A program made the translations under genes and the position numbers. DNA of 64,000 nt from Streptomyces lavendofoliae (lineage in GTDB: Bacteria; Actinomycetota; Actinomycetes; Streptomycetales; Streptomycetaceae), in the NCBI RefSeq assembly GCF_014649735.1, contig NZ_BMTP01000001.1, positions 186,001-250,000 on the forward strand. Direction: 5' to 3'. Below the pieces are notes generated by a model. That model was not told where the DNA came from, searched no databases, and saw only the letters and a list, made by a program, of their open reading frames with translations. Shown piece by piece: positions 34,918-44,770 of the stretch (position 1 is the first letter of the stretch; each line of letters opens with the position of its first letter).

Positions 34918-34967
34918 CAGCCGGCAGGGCCGCCCGGACCCACCGGACCCGGCCACCGGCACCAAAA

Positions 34968-34998
34968 AGGGGCGCCCCGCGACCAGCGGGGCGCCCCT
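34968..34998. terminator. Bidirectional terminator between RND gene and nadA
   Basis: A 13-bp perfect stem aggggcgccccgc / gcggggcgcccct around loop gacca, flanked on the left by an AAAAA run, so it is intrinsic-like for the minus strand too. It serves the convergent RND and nadA genes. Confidence 0.85.
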
Positions 34999-35047
34999 CG
35001 GCGTCGGTGGACGTCACCGTGGCGGACGGCCACGGCGACCGCTCCCG

Positions 35048-36226
35048 CTACGGCAGCGCCAGCATCCGCTCCAGGGCCAGCTTGGCGAAGCTCTCGGTCT
35101 CACGGTCGACCTGGATCCGGTTGACCAGGTTCCCCTCGGCCAGCGACTCCAGCGTCCACACCAGGTGCGGCAGATCGATCCGGTTCATGGTGGAGCAGAA
35201 GCAGACCGTCTTGTCGAGGAAGACGATCTCCTTGCCCTCGTCGGCGAAACGGTTCGCCAGCCGCCGGACGAGGTTCAGCTCCGTGCCGATCGCCCACTTC
35301 GAGCCGGCCGGGGCCGCCTCCAGGGTCTTGATGATGTACTCGGTCGAGCCGACGTAGTCGGCCGCCGCCACGACCTCGTGCCGGCACTCGGGGTGCACCA
35401 GCACGTTCACGCCCGGGATGCGCTCCCGCACGTCGTTCACCGAGTCGAGCGAGAAGCGCCCGTGCACGGAGCAGTGACCGCGCCACAGGATCATCTTCGC
35501 GTCCCGCAGTTCCTGCGCCGTCAGCCCGCCGTTCGGCTTGTGCGGGTTGTAGAGGACGCAGTCGTCCAGGGACATGCCCATGTCGCGGACGGCGGTGTTG
35601 CGGCCCAGGTGCTGGTCCGGCAGGAACAGCACCTTCTCGCCCTGCTCGAAGGCCCAGTCCAGCGCCCGCCGGGCGTTGGAGGAGGTGCAGATCGTGCCCC
35701 CGTGCTTCCCGGTGAAGGCCTTGATGTCGGCGGAGGAGTTCATGTACGAGACCGGGACGGTCGCGTCCGCGACGCCCGCCTCCGTCAGCACGTCCCAGCA
35801 CTCCGCGACCTGCTCGGCCGTCGCCATGTCGGCCATCGAGCACCCGGCCGCCAGGTCGGGCAGGACGACCTTCTGGTCGTCGGTCGTGAGGATGTCGGCC
35901 GACTCGGCCATGAAGTGCACGCCGCAGAAGACGATGTACTCGGCCTCCGGCCGCGCCGCCGCGTCACGGGCGAGCTTGAAGGAGTCGCCGGTGACGTCCG
36001 CGAACTGGATGACCTCGTCGCGCTGGTAGTGGTGCCCCAGGACGAAGACCTTGCTCCCCAGCTTCTCCTTGGCCGCGCGGGCGCGCTCGACCAGGCCGGG
36101 GTCGGAGGGGGACGGGAGGTCACCGGGACACTCGACTCCCCGCTCGCTCCGGGGGTCGGCCTCGCGGCCGAGCAGCAGCAGGGCGAGGGGCGACGGCTGG
36201 ACGTCCAGGGGCTGGGCGGTGGTCAC
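35048..36226 (-). CDS. nadA: Quinolinate synthase
   Basis: 4Fe-4S enzyme condensing iminoaspartate and dihydroxyacetone phosphate in de novo NAD synthesis. 392 residues with VLGHHYQRDEVIQFAD, FCGVHFMAESADIL, AGCSMADMA, NPHKPNG, HPECRHEVV and CFCSTMNRIDLP, supplying the three cluster cysteines of the long form. The second GTG (36226) is preferred because AAAGG is nine bases upstream; the first GTG abuts that box. nadB and nadC are not in the window, so nadA is solitary. It is divergent from erpA, a Fe-S insertion protein. Confidence 0.95.
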   Translation of the reverse strand: MTTAQPLDVQPSPLALLLLGREADPRSERGVECPGDLPSPSDPGLVERARAAKEKLGSKVFVLGHHYQRDEVIQFADVTGDSFKLARDAAARPEAEYIVFCGVHFMAESADILTTDDQKVVLPDLAAGCSMADMATAEQVAECWDVLTEAGVADATVPVSYMNSSADIKAFTGKHGGTICTSSNARRALDWAFEQGEKVLFLPDQHLGRNTAVRDMGMSLDDCVLYNPHKPNGGLTAQELRDAKMILWRGHCSVHGRFSLDSVNDVRERIPGVNVLVHPECRHEVVAAADYVGSTEYIIKTLEAAPAGSKWAIGTELNLVRRLANRFADEGKEIVFLDKTVCFCSTMNRIDLPHLVWTLESLAEGNLVNRIQVDRETESFAKLALERMLALP

Positions 36227-36317
36227 GTCACGCACCCTTTCTTTTCTGCGGAGAGCCTTTTCGTCTAAATGACGCTATCTATCATAACCGCTTCACGTCA
36301 CTTTGACGATGTCCATA

Positions 36318-36332
36318 GTGTCGATGTGACAC
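36318..36332. promoter_or_regulatory. Inverted repeat in the nadA-erpA divergent region
   Basis: GTGTC-gatgt-GACAC lies in the AT-richer divergent region (36240-36400) between nadA and erpA, about 90 bp from nadA and 150 bp from erpA. Position and symmetry suggest an operator. No regulator can be named. Confidence 0.4.
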
Positions 36333-36479
36333 ATCCCCTCTCCACAGGCCGGTGCTTGCCCGGATCGCGGTGTGCGAGCATGAAAGGGAAAGACAAGCGC
36401 TGTGCCCGGAATGAATCCGCGGCCCCGCCGGTTGCTACCGGTCGGCAAGCAGTCTCCGTACAACCCGGGAGAGAAGCAG

Positions 36480-36836
36480 ATGTCCGTATCGGACGAGAAG
36501 ACCACTGTCAGCGACGGCATCCTCCTGTCGGACGCCGCCGCGGCCAAGGTCAAGGCCCTGCTCGACCAGGAAGGCCGCGACGACCTGGCACTGCGCGTCG
36601 CCGTTCAGCCCGGTGGCTGCTCCGGCCTGCGTTACCAGCTCTTCTTCGACGAGCGCTCGCTCGACGGCGACGTCGTCAAGGACTTCAACGGCGTCAAGGT
36701 CGTCACCGACCGCATGAGCGCCCCGTACCTGGGCGGCGCCTCCATCGACTTCGTCGACACGATCGAGAAGCAGGGCTTCACCATCGACAACCCCAACGCC
36801 ACCGGCTCCTGCGCCTGCGGCGACTCCTTCAGCTAG
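36480..36836 (+). CDS. erpA: Iron-sulfur cluster insertion protein (A-type carrier)
   Basis: 118 residues of the HesB/IscA/ErpA family. The three cluster cysteines are present: VQPGGCSGLRY (Cys near 46) and the C-terminal SCACGDSF. It transfers Fe-S clusters to client enzymes, plausibly including the divergently encoded NadA and the Rieske protein. ATG at 36480 has GGGAGAG nine bases upstream; a longer in-frame GTG/ATG start without conserved sequence is rejected. A strong terminator follows. Confidence 0.93.
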   Translation: MSVSDEKTTVSDGILLSDAAAAKVKALLDQEGRDDLALRVAVQPGGCSGLRYQLFFDERSLDGDVVKDFNGVKVVTDRMSAPYLGGASIDFVDTIEKQGFTIDNPNATGSCACGDSFS

Positions 36837-36881
36837 AGCGCGAGGCGGCCGGGCGGGCCCCGGCCCGCGCGGCCGACGGAC

Positions 36882-36925
36882 AAGGGCGGCGGCCCCGGAC
36901 CTTCCCCGGGGCCGCCGCCCTTTTT
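36882..36925 (+). terminator. Rho-independent terminator of erpA
   Basis: A 17-bp perfect stem (aagggcggcggccccgg and complement) with a 7-base loop runs directly into TTTTT. One of the few textbook terminators in the window. Confidence 0.93.
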
Positions 36926-36985
36926 CCGTTCCGCCGTTCCCCCGTTCCGCGGTCCCGCCGCGCCCGCGGCGATCGCGCCGCCCGG

Positions 36986-38497
36986 CTACCTCCGCGGCAC
37001 CCGCTCGCCGCTGGCCGCGTCCACGATCCGCCGGTCGCCCGGCGGCTGGTCGAGCGTCACGGTCGCGGTGATCTCCTTGGCGATCAGGATGCAGACCCGG
37101 CCCGGCTCGATCGGCGTCTCGACCACCCTCAGCCTCACCTGCGCACCGGTCTCCTCGGCCTCGACGGTGTACTTGCTGCACACCCCGCCCCAGAACCGCG
37201 CCGTCAGGATCTTGCCGTCCACGCTGTACGAGTCGATCTGTCGCGGAGCCTTCCCGGTCCCCGGCGTCGTGGGGGCGTCCGGCGTCGCCGGCGGCGGAGC
37301 GGGCGCCAGGTGCTCGGGCGCCACGGCCGGGTAGGTGATCGTGAACGGCCGCGCACCGCCCTTCGGCGCCACCTCGAACAGCCACGACGGTACGAGCGCG
37401 GGGCGCCCCGCCGTGTAGTGCGCCGCCAGCCCGAAGACCGCCCCGGAGACGGTCACCGTCTCCTTCGCGGCCGGACCGGTGGCCGGACCCCCGCCCGGAC
37501 CGCCCGGCTCGCACGGCGCGGCCGGCTTCGCCCCGGGTCCCTCCAGCGGCGCGGGCGTGGCGCACCCGCCGATGTTCCCGCCGGTGCCGACCCGGCCGTC
37601 ACCCGACCCGGCGTTCAGCAGCTTCAGCGCCTCAGCCGCGCCGATCACCGGGTACGCGTGGCTCTCCACGGGCGCCTTCAGCCGGCCGCTGCCGCCGGTC
37701 AGCGACCCGTCGGACCCCACCTGGACACCGGTCGACCAGCCGTACGTCGGCAGTCCGCCCACGACCGGGTCGGCGTTCACCACCCGTACCGCGCCCATCA
37801 CCTGCGTGGCGTCCAGCTTCGCGTCCTGCTGGCCCAGCGCCTTCAGGACCGGGGCGGCCGCCTTCTTCGCGGCGGCCTCGTCCACCGGCCGCCCGCCCAG
37901 GCCGTCCGGGGAGACCGCACCCGTCGAGGGGCACTCCTTGCCCTTCAGGCAGTTGTCCCCGGCCGGCGCCGTGCCGAACGTCCACACGCCCGGCGCCTGC
38001 CGCTCCACCTGCAACGTCGCACCCGAGCCGTCCTTGTCCGGCCCCACCTTCCACGCCGAGCCGGCCGCCCTGGGCGTGCCGTTGACCCCCAGGGCCCCGG
38101 CCAGCCGGGCCACCTCGTCGACCCCGACGGTGCCCGCCGGCCGGTACACGTGCGCCGAGCCGGGGCCCTCCGGCAGCGGACCGGCGGCCCGGTAGACCAC
38201 CCCGCCCGGGTCCGGCTCACCGGGCGCGATGCCCGGCCCGCCCGTACCCGTGCCGCCCGGCGCCGAACCGCCCTCGGTGTGGCCGTCCAGCGCCAGTGGC
38301 GGCGGCTGCGTACCGCCGGCGGCGGGGGCGCCGTCGTGGGCACCGCCGCCGTCCGACGCGGCCGTGGCGAAGTACGCGCCGCCGCCCCCGGCGAGCAGCA
38401 CCGCCGCCGCCACCGAGGCGACGGCCAGTGGCGAACGCTTCCGGCGAGGGTTCTCCGGTGCCGGCTCCCTGGCCGGGTCCCGCTCCGTACTGCTCAC
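36986..38497 (-). CDS. Membrane-anchored extracellular protein of unknown function
   Basis: 503 residues. A short charged cytosolic N-terminus (about 22 aa), one membrane helix (LAVASVAAAVLLAGGGGAYFATA), then a Gly/Pro/Ala-rich linker and an extracellular region with several Cys (DNCLKGKECPSTG, IGGCATP, WGGVCSKYTVEAEETG, GRVCILIAKEITATV). The architecture resembles anti-sigma-like or sensor single-pass proteins, but I recognise no domain. GTG start at 38497. It follows the 68-residue ORF at 38574 on the same strand. Confidence 0.8.
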   Translation of the reverse strand: MSSTERDPAREPAPENPRRKRSPLAVASVAAAVLLAGGGGAYFATAASDGGGAHDGAPAAGGTQPPPLALDGHTEGGSAPGGTGTGGPGIAPGEPDPGGVVYRAAGPLPEGPGSAHVYRPAGTVGVDEVARLAGALGVNGTPRAAGSAWKVGPDKDGSGATLQVERQAPGVWTFGTAPAGDNCLKGKECPSTGAVSPDGLGGRPVDEAAAKKAAAPVLKALGQQDAKLDATQVMGAVRVVNADPVVGGLPTYGWSTGVQVGSDGSLTGGSGRLKAPVESHAYPVIGAAEALKLLNAGSGDGRVGTGGNIGGCATPAPLEGPGAKPAAPCEPGGPGGGPATGPAAKETVTVSGAVFGLAAHYTAGRPALVPSWLFEVAPKGGARPFTITYPAVAPEHLAPAPPPATPDAPTTPGTGKAPRQIDSYSVDGKILTARFWGGVCSKYTVEAEETGAQVRLRVVETPIEPGRVCILIAKEITATVTLDQPPGDRRIVDAASGERVPRR

Positions 38498-38573
38498 CGC
38501 GATGCTCCTTCGTGTGCCGTGGCCCTTTTACGGGAGACACCCGTGGGACGGAGCCGAGCAGCGGGCGGTTCCC

Positions 38574-38780
38574 TCAGCGGCCGTACTCCGGCGTGGCGTC
38601 GATCAGCCGGGCGGAGGCGGGCGGGACGACCACTCCGTGGATCAGGGACGGCGACACGGGCGCGGGCGCGCCCTCCGCCGGGACCACCCAGTGCGGAACC
38701 ATGCGCGCGCTGTCCCCGCGCAGTTCGGCCAGGCTCGGTTCGGACTCGTGCTGCTCACGCGTGACGCTGAACTTCGGCAT
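38574..38780 (-). CDS. Small hypothetical protein
   Basis: 68 residues, MPKFSVTREQHESEPSLAELRGDSARMVPHWVVP..., no hydrophobic helix or known motif. Correct codon bias (GC-rich third positions), an ATG start, and a location 76 bp upstream of the membrane-anchored protein gene on the same strand support it. It may be a cytosolic partner of that gene. Function unknown. Confidence 0.55.
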   Translation of the reverse strand: MPKFSVTREQHESEPSLAELRGDSARMVPHWVVPAEGAPAPVSPSLIHGVVVPPASARLIDATPEYGR

Positions 38781-38908
38781 AAACGCACCGTACGCACGAG
38801 AGTGCCGACCGAAAAAGACCTACTATCGGGTAGTTTCCGCACGGGGGACGCTCCGCCGACCCGGTAGCGTGAACCGTCAACTCCACCTTCCCGCAGGAGC
38901 ACCCAGCC

Positions 38909-39883
38909 GTGCGTATCGCAGTCACCGGCTCCATCGCCACCGACCACCTCATGACCTTCCCCGGCCGTTTCGCCGACCAGCTGGTCGCCGATCAGCTGCA
39001 CACGGTCTCCCTCTCCTTCCTGGTCGACAACCTCGACGTCCGCAGGGGAGGGGTGGCGGCCAACATCTGCTTCGGCATGGGGCAGCTCGGCACGCACCCC
39101 ATCCTGGTCGGGGCGGCGGGCTCGGACTTCGACGAGTACCGCGCCTGGCTCGACCGGCACGGCGTCGACACCGGCTCCGTGCGGATCTCCGAGGTCCTGC
39201 ACACCGCGCGCTTCGTCTGCACCACGGACGCCGACCACAACCAGATCGGCTCCTTCTACACCGGTGCGATGAGCGAGGCCCGCCTGATCGAGCTCAAGGC
39301 CGTGGCCGACCGGGTCGGCGGCCTCGACCTGGTGTCCATCGGCGCGGACGACCCCGAGGCGATGCTGCGCCACACGGAGGAGTGCCGCAGCCGGGGCATC
39401 CCGTTCGCCGCCGACTTCTCGCAGCAGATCGCCCGCATGGACGGCGACGAGATCCGCACGCTCCTCGTCGGCGCGACGTACCTGTTCTCCAACGAGTACG
39501 AGAAGGGGCTCATCGAGTCCAAGACCGGCTGGACCGACGAGGAGATCCTCGCCAGGGTCGGCCACCGCGTGACCACCCTCGGCTCGCGGGGCGTCCGGAT
39601 CGAGAAGGCCGGCGAGCCGGTCATCGAGGTCGGCTGCCCGGAGGAGCAGGCCAAGGTCGACCCGACCGGCGTCGGCGACGCGTTCCGGGCCGGCTTCCTG
39701 TCCGGCCTGTCCTGGGGCGTCGGCCTGGAGCGCGCCGCCCAGGTCGGCTGCATGCTGGCCACGCTGGTCATCGAGACGCTCGGCACCCAGGAGTACACCC
39801 TGCGCCGCGTCCACTTCATGGATCGCTTCACCAAGGCGTACGGCCACGAGGCCGCCGCCGAGGTCCAGAAGCACCTGCCGTAA
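38909..39883 (+). CDS. PfkB family carbohydrate/nucleoside kinase
   Basis: 324-residue ribokinase-fold kinase. The N-terminal MRIAVTGSIATDHLMTFPG and RRGGVAANICFGMGQLG substrate region and the C-terminal anion hole with catalytic base DPTGVGDAFRAGFLSG (about 250) are intact. The sequence style matches the actinobacterial adenosine-kinase-like branch (Mycobacterium AdoK), so adenosine is a possible substrate; fructose or ribose cannot be excluded. GTG start at 38909 with GCAGGAG upstream. Confidence 0.9.
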   Translation: MRIAVTGSIATDHLMTFPGRFADQLVADQLHTVSLSFLVDNLDVRRGGVAANICFGMGQLGTHPILVGAAGSDFDEYRAWLDRHGVDTGSVRISEVLHTARFVCTTDADHNQIGSFYTGAMSEARLIELKAVADRVGGLDLVSIGADDPEAMLRHTEECRSRGIPFAADFSQQIARMDGDEIRTLLVGATYLFSNEYEKGLIESKTGWTDEEILARVGHRVTTLGSRGVRIEKAGEPVIEVGCPEEQAKVDPTGVGDAFRAGFLSGLSWGVGLERAAQVGCMLATLVIETLGTQEYTLRRVHFMDRFTKAYGHEAAAEVQKHLP

Positions 39884-39962
39884 CCGCCCCGTCCGCCCCG
39901 GGCGCGTCCGCCGACCGGCCCGGGGCGCGTCCGCTCCCCGGGCCGTGGCGCCCGGGCACGGG

Positions 39963-41342
39963 CTACGACGTCCGGCGGACCGTGTACGCGGTACCCCGCT
40001 CCGCCGGGCGCTCGCCCACGTACTCCTGGCCCCGCATCCCGCACCACGCCGGGATGTCCAGCCGGGCCGCCTCGTCGTCGGAGAGGACCGTCACCGTGCC
40101 GCCGACCGGGACGTCCCCGAACACCTTGGCCAGCTCGATCACCGGGATCGGGCACCGCCTGCCGAGCGCGTCCACCACCAGGGCCCCGGCATCCCCGGTC
40201 ACCGGCCCGGTCCCCGGCGCGCCGAACCGCTCCCGGATGCCCGCCACCGTGCCCGGCAGCACCTCCAGGAACCGCTCCACGTCGGCCTCCGCCGCACCGA
40301 ACGGCAGCGAGACCCGCACGTTGCCCTCCGACAGCACGCCCATCGCGCGCAGCACATGGCTGGGCGTCAGCGTGGAACTCGTGCACGACGAACCGGACGA
40401 CACGGAGAAACCGGCCCGGTCAAGCTCGGTCAGCAGCGCCTCCCCGTCGACATAGAGACACGAGAAGGTCACCAGGTGGGGCAGGCGCCGCACCGGGTCG
40501 CCGGCCACCTCCACGTCCGGCACCAGCTCGGGCACCCGCGTGCGAATCCGCTCCACCAGCCCCCGCAGCCGCGCGGCCTCCGCGGCCGCCTCCGCGCGCA
40601 CCGCCCGCAGCGAGGCCGCCGCCGCCACGATGCCCGGGACGTTCTCGAAACCGGCCGAGCGCCCCGACTCCCGCTCGTCCGCCGGACCTTGCGGCGCGAA
40701 CCGCGTGCCCTTGCGCACCACGAGCAGCCCGACACCCGGGGGGCCGCCCCATTTGTGGGCACTCGCCGCGAGCAGCGACCACGCGCCCTCCACCGGGCCC
40801 CACGCCAGCGACTGCGCGGCGTCCACCAGCAGCGGCACCCCCGCCTCCCGGCACGCCTCCGCCACCTCGGCCACCGGCTGCTCGGTGCCCACCTCGTGGT
40901 TGGCCGACTGGAGGCAGGCGAGCGCCGTGTCGTCCCGCAGCGCGGCGGCGTACCCGTCCGGCGCCACCCGCCCGCCCCGGTCCACCGCGACCTCGGTCAC
41001 CGTCCCGCCGGCCGCCTCGTGCGCGGCGGCCGAATGGAGCACCGACGAGTGCTCCACCGCCGACACGACGAGGTGCCGTCCGGCCCGCCGGCGCCCGGCG
41101 AGCGCCCCGGCAACCCCGGAGTGCACCGCCCGCGTCCCCGAAGGAGTGAACACGAGCTCGTCGGGGCGGCAGCCCACCGCCTCCGCCGCGGCCTCCCGGG
41201 CCGCGTCCAGCAGCAGCCGGGCGCGCCGTCCCTCGCGGTACAGGCGGGCGGGATCGGCCCACCCCTCGTCCAGCGCGGCCTGCAGGGCCTGGCGGGCGAC
41301 CGGGTGGAGGGGAGCGGCGGAAGCGGAATCGAAGTAGGGCAC
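39963..41342 (-). CDS. Cysteine desulfurase (NifS-like) fused to TusA sulfur carrier
   Basis: 459 residues. Residues 1-370 are a class V aminotransferase-fold desulfurase: VEHSSVLHSAA, LLVDAAQS (PLP Asp), SAHKWGGPPG (Schiff-base Lys near 213) and SVSSGSSCTSSTLTPSHVLRAMG (persulfide Cys near 318). Residues 385-459 are a TusA/SirA domain, VVDALGRRCPIPVIELAK, with the Cys-Pro sulfur acceptor. The fusion would pass persulfide sulfur within one chain. It sits next to the ctaC promoter region, divergent. Target pathway (tRNA thiolation, cofactor or copper/haem sulfur) unknown. Confidence 0.9.
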   Translation of the reverse strand: MPYFDSASAAPLHPVARQALQAALDEGWADPARLYREGRRARLLLDAAREAAAEAVGCRPDELVFTPSGTRAVHSGVAGALAGRRRAGRHLVVSAVEHSSVLHSAAAHEAAGGTVTEVAVDRGGRVAPDGYAAALRDDTALACLQSANHEVGTEQPVAEVAEACREAGVPLLVDAAQSLAWGPVEGAWSLLAASAHKWGGPPGVGLLVVRKGTRFAPQGPADERESGRSAGFENVPGIVAAAASLRAVRAEAAAEAARLRGLVERIRTRVPELVPDVEVAGDPVRRLPHLVTFSCLYVDGEALLTELDRAGFSVSSGSSCTSSTLTPSHVLRAMGVLSEGNVRVSLPFGAAEADVERFLEVLPGTVAGIRERFGAPGTGPVTGDAGALVVDALGRRCPIPVIELAKVFGDVPVGGTVTVLSDDEAARLDIPAWCGMRGQEYVGERPAERGTAYTVRRTS

Positions 41343-41494
41343 ACGGCCACGCTAACTCCGGGGGGCCCGGACACGGGGTGCCGGAAGGCACGGCACCCCC
41401 GCCGACCCGCCGGAACCGGGTCCGGAACACCCCTTAGGGGTGCCCTGCGGCGCGTTGGGCACCCTCCCCGCGCGACCCCAAATAGCGTCCAGTA

Positions 41495-41523
41495 GGGTTT
41501 GGTCCGCATAAACATCCAAACCC
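41495..41523. promoter_or_regulatory. Inverted repeat in the ctaC upstream region
   Basis: GGGTTTGG, 13 bases, CCAAACCC: an exact 8-bp inverted repeat in an AT-richer patch 81 bp before the ctaC GTG. It may be an operator or a 5' UTR hairpin controlling the ctaCDF operon. Confidence 0.5.
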
Positions 41524-41603
41524 CTGCCCGCGTCAGGGCCGGCGACCGACCAGCGTGACGGCCGCAGCCGACCGCGCGGGCGAGACTCTCGGGAAGGCGC
41601 TAC

Positions 41604-42575
41604 GTGAGTCCCAACGGCTCCGACCGCTCGTCGCGGCGCCCGATGCGGCGGAAGCTGCCGCAGGTGCTGACTGCGGGCCTGATCCTGGCTACCGCCACCG
41701 GTTGCTCGTACAACTGGGAGGATTTCCCCCGCCTTGGTATGCCCACCCCGGTGACGGAGGAGGCCCCGCGGATCCTCTCCCTCTGGCAGGGCTCGTGGGC
41801 GGCTGCGCTCGCCACGGGCGTGCTGGTCTGGGGCCTGATCCTGTGGAGCGTCATCTTCCACCGGCGTAGCCGCACCAAGGTCGAGGTTCCTCCGCAGACC
41901 CGGTACAACATGCCCATCGAGGCGCTGTACACGGTGACCCCGCTCATCATCGTCTCGGTGCTCTTCTACTTCACCGCGCGCGATGAGTCGAAGCTCCTGG
42001 CCCTCTCGGACAAGCCGACCCACACCATCGGTGTGGTCGGCTACCAGTGGAGCTGGGGCTTCAACTACATCGAGAACGTCGACGGCAAGGCCGACACGGG
42101 CACCTCGCCCGCCAAGGAACTGGCCGTCATCCCCGACAAGTACCAGAAGCAGTTCCCCCAGGGGGCCGAGGGCGTCTACGACTACGGCATCCCGGGCACG
42201 CGGAACCCGCAGAACGGCAACCCGGGCCCGACCCTGTGGCTGCCGAAGGGCGAGAAGGTCCGGTTCATCCTGACCTCGCGTGACGTCATCCACTCGTTCT
42301 GGGTCGTCCCCTTCCTGTTCAAGCAGGACGTCTTCCCCGGTCACAACGTGAACGTCTTCGAGGTGACCGCCACGAAGGAAGGCACCTTCAAGGGCAAGTG
42401 CGCCGAGCTCTGCGGCGTCGACCACTCCCGGATGCTCTTCAACGTGAAGGTCGTCTCCCCGGAGCGCTACCAGCAGCACCTGAAGGAGCTGGCCGAGAAG
42501 GGGCAGACGGGTTACATCCCGGCGGGCATGGCAATCACCGACTCGGCCAGGAACTCGGAGAGCAACCAACTGTGA
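41604..42575 (+). CDS. ctaC: Cytochrome c oxidase subunit II
   Basis: 323-residue CuA subunit of the aa3 oxidase. Lipoprotein-type signal ([12 protein letters not shown]), two membrane helices (about 60-85 and 105-128), then a cupredoxin domain with the CuA ligands [13 protein letters not shown] and [12 protein letters not shown] (about 265-276). It accepts electrons from the cytochrome bc1 complex encoded 5 kb downstream. GTG start. Stop overlaps ctaD (GTGA). Confidence 0.97.
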   Translation: MSPNGSDRSSRRPMRRKLPQVLTAGLILATATGCSYNWEDFPRLGMPTPVTEEAPRILSLWQGSWAAALATGVLVWGLILWSVIFHRRSRTKVEVPPQTRYNMPIEALYTVTPLIIVSVLFYFTARDESKLLALSDKPTHTIGVVGYQWSWGFNYIENVDGKADTGTSPAKELAVIPDKYQKQFPQGAEGVYDYGIPGTRNPQNGNPGPTLWLPKGEKVRFILTSRDVIHSFWVVPFLFKQDVFPGHNVNVFEVTATKEGTFKGKCAELCGVDHSRMLFNVKVVSPERYQQHLKELAEKGQTGYIPAGMAITDSARNSESNQL

Positions 42576-44320
42576 GCATCCTCAACGAACCTCAGGGTGC
42601 CGCCACGGCAGCCGACGGCTCGCGTGAGCCGTACGAGAACGAGCTGCCCGTCCGGCGCAGGCACCCCGGCGGCGTGGTCGTGAAGTGGCTGACCACCACC
42701 GACCACAAGACCATCGGCACGCTTTACCTGGTCACGTCGTTCGCCTTCTTCTGCATCGGCGGCCTGCTGGCGCTCTTCATGCGCGCCGAGCTGGCCCGCC
42801 CGGGTACGCAGATCATGTCGAACGAGCAGTTCAACCAGGCGTTCACGATGCACGGCACGATCATGCTGCTGATGTTCGCGACGCCGCTGTTCGCCGGATT
42901 CGCCAACTGGATCATGCCGCTGCAGATCGGCGCGCCCGACGTGGCGTTCCCGCGGCTGAACATGTTCGCGTACTGGCTGTACCTCTTCGGCTCGCTCATC
43001 GCGGTGGCGGGCTTCCTCACCCCGCAGGGCGCGGCCGACTTCGGCTGGTTCGCCTACGCCCCGCTGTCGGACGCGGTCCGTACGCCGGGTGTCGGCGCCG
43101 ACATGTGGATCATGGGTCTGGCCTTCTCCGGCTTCGGCACGATCCTCGGCTCGGTCAACTTCATCACCACGATCATCTGCATGCGCGCACCCGGCATGAC
43201 GATGTTCCGCATGCCGATCTTCACCTGGAACGTGCTGCTGACCGGTGTGCTGGTCCTGCTCGCCTTCCCGGTCCTGGCGGCGGCGCTCTTCGCGCTGGAG
43301 GCCGACCGGAAGTTCGGCTCGCACATCTTCGACGCGGCCAACGGCGGCGCGCTGCTGTGGCAGCACCTCTTCTGGTTCTTCGGCCACCCAGAGGTGTACA
43401 TCATCGCCCTGCCGTTCTTCGGCATCGTCTCGGAGATCATCCCGGTCTTCAGCCGCAAGCCGATGTTCGGTTACATCGGCCTGGTGGCGGCGACCATCGC
43501 GATCGCCGGTCTGTCGGTGACGGTGTGGGCGCACCACATGTACGTCACGGGCGGTGTGCTGCTGCCGTTCTTCTCCTTCATGACCTTCCTCATCGCGGTA
43601 CCGACCGGTGTGAAGTTCTTCAACTGGATCGGCACCATGTGGAAGGGCTCGCTGTCCTTCGAGACACCGATGCTCTGGACGATCGGCTTCCTGGTCACCT
43701 TCACCTTCGGTGGTCTGACCGGCGTCATCCTGGCCTCGCCCCCGATGGACTTCCACGTCTCCGACTCGTACTTCGTCGTCGCGCACTTCCACTACGTCGT
43801 CTTCGGCACCGTGGTCTTCGCGATGTTCGCCGGATTCCACTTCTGGTGGCCGAAGTTCACCGGCAAGATGCTGGACGAGCGCCTCGGCAAGATGACGTTC
43901 TGGACGCTGTTCATCGGCTTCCACGGCACGTTCCTGGTGCAGCACTGGCTGGGTGCCGAGGGCATGCCGCGTCGTTACGCGGACTACCTCGCCGCGGACG
44001 GCTTCACCCTGCTGAACACGATCTCCACGATCGCCTCGTTCCTGCTGGGCCTGTCGATCCTGCCGTTCTTCTACAACGTGTGGAAGACCGCCAAGTACGG
44101 CAAGAAGATCGAGGTCGACGACCCGTGGGGCTACGGCCGCTCGCTGGAGTGGGCGACCTCCTGCCCGCCGCCGCGGCACAACTTCCTCACGCTGCCGCGC
44201 ATCCGCTCGGAATCCCCGGCCTTCGACCTGCACCACCCGGAGATCGCCGCCGTCGGCCAGCTCGAGAACCACGGGCAGAAGGACACCGCGCTGTTCGGTG
44301 GCAAGGAGGTCGGCAAGTGA
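42572..44320 (+). CDS. ctaD: Cytochrome c oxidase subunit I
   Basis: 582 residues, 12 membrane helices. Haem-copper ligands are intact: FTMHGTIML (haem a His), [10 protein letters not shown] (CuB His and cross-linked Tyr), [10 protein letters not shown] (two CuB His) and HFHYVVFG (haem a3/a His). Proton-pumping terminal oxidase core of the actinobacterial bc1-aa3 supercomplex. GTG start within ctaC stop; stop overlaps ctaF. Confidence 0.98.
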   Translation: MSILNEPQGAATAADGSREPYENELPVRRRHPGGVVVKWLTTTDHKTIGTLYLVTSFAFFCIGGLLALFMRAELARPGTQIMSNEQFNQAFTMHGTIMLLMFATPLFAGFANWIMPLQIGAPDVAFPRLNMFAYWLYLFGSLIAVAGFLTPQGAADFGWFAYAPLSDAVRTPGVGADMWIMGLAFSGFGTILGSVNFITTIICMRAPGMTMFRMPIFTWNVLLTGVLVLLAFPVLAAALFALEADRKFGSHIFDAANGGALLWQHLFWFFGHPEVYIIALPFFGIVSEIIPVFSRKPMFGYIGLVAATIAIAGLSVTVWAHHMYVTGGVLLPFFSFMTFLIAVPTGVKFFNWIGTMWKGSLSFETPMLWTIGFLVTFTFGGLTGVILASPPMDFHVSDSYFVVAHFHYVVFGTVVFAMFAGFHFWWPKFTGKMLDERLGKMTFWTLFIGFHGTFLVQHWLGAEGMPRRYADYLAADGFTLLNTISTIASFLLGLSILPFFYNVWKTAKYGKKIEVDDPWGYGRSLEWATSCPPPRHNFLTLPRIRSESPAFDLHHPEIAAVGQLENHGQKDTALFGGKEVGK

Positions 44321-44715
44321 AGATCCAGGGCAAGATGTTCATCTGGCTGAGCATCTTCATCCTCGCCATGGCGATCCTCTATGGCTTGTGGTCGAAGGAG
44401 CCGGCCGGTACGACGGCGCTCTTCCTGGCCTTCGGCCTGTCGATCATGATCGGCTACTACCTGGCCTTCACGGCCCGGCGAGTGGACGCCATGGCACAGG
44501 ACGACAAGGAGGCCGACGTCGCGGACGAGGCCGGTGAGGTCGGCTTCTTCTCGCCGCACAGCTGGCAGCCGCTCTCCCTGGCGATCGGTGGCGCGTTCGC
44601 CTTCCTCAGCGTCGCGCTCGGCTGGTGGCTGCTGTACTTCTCCCTGCCGCTCGTCCTGATCGGCATCTGGGGATGGGTCTTCGAGTACTACCGGGGCGAG
44701 AACCAGAACCAGTAG
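44317..44715 (+). CDS. ctaF: Cytochrome c oxidase subunit IV (actinobacterial)
   Basis: 132 residues with four hydrophobic helices in two pairs ([38 protein letters not shown]; then [34 protein letters not shown]). Matches the actinobacteria-specific subunit IV that stabilises aa3. AAGGAGG eight bases before GTG; overlaps ctaD stop by four bases. Confidence 0.95.
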   Translation: MKIQGKMFIWLSIFILAMAILYGLWSKEPAGTTALFLAFGLSIMIGYYLAFTARRVDAMAQDDKEADVADEAGEVGFFSPHSWQPLSLAIGGAFAFLSVALGWWLLYFSLPLVLIGIWGWVFEYYRGENQNQ

Positions 44716-44770
44716 TCCTCGCACCAGTAGCCGCACCACCCGTCCGCACACCGCGGGCCGCGCTTCGAGA

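Noticed and set aside
30961..34965. 1334-residue minus-strand open frame
   Set aside because: Shadow of the RND gene; the plus strand has all RND motifs.
36402..36479. N-terminal extension of erpA
   Set aside because: The extra residues are not like A-type carriers, and a good Shine-Dalgarno precedes ATG 36480.
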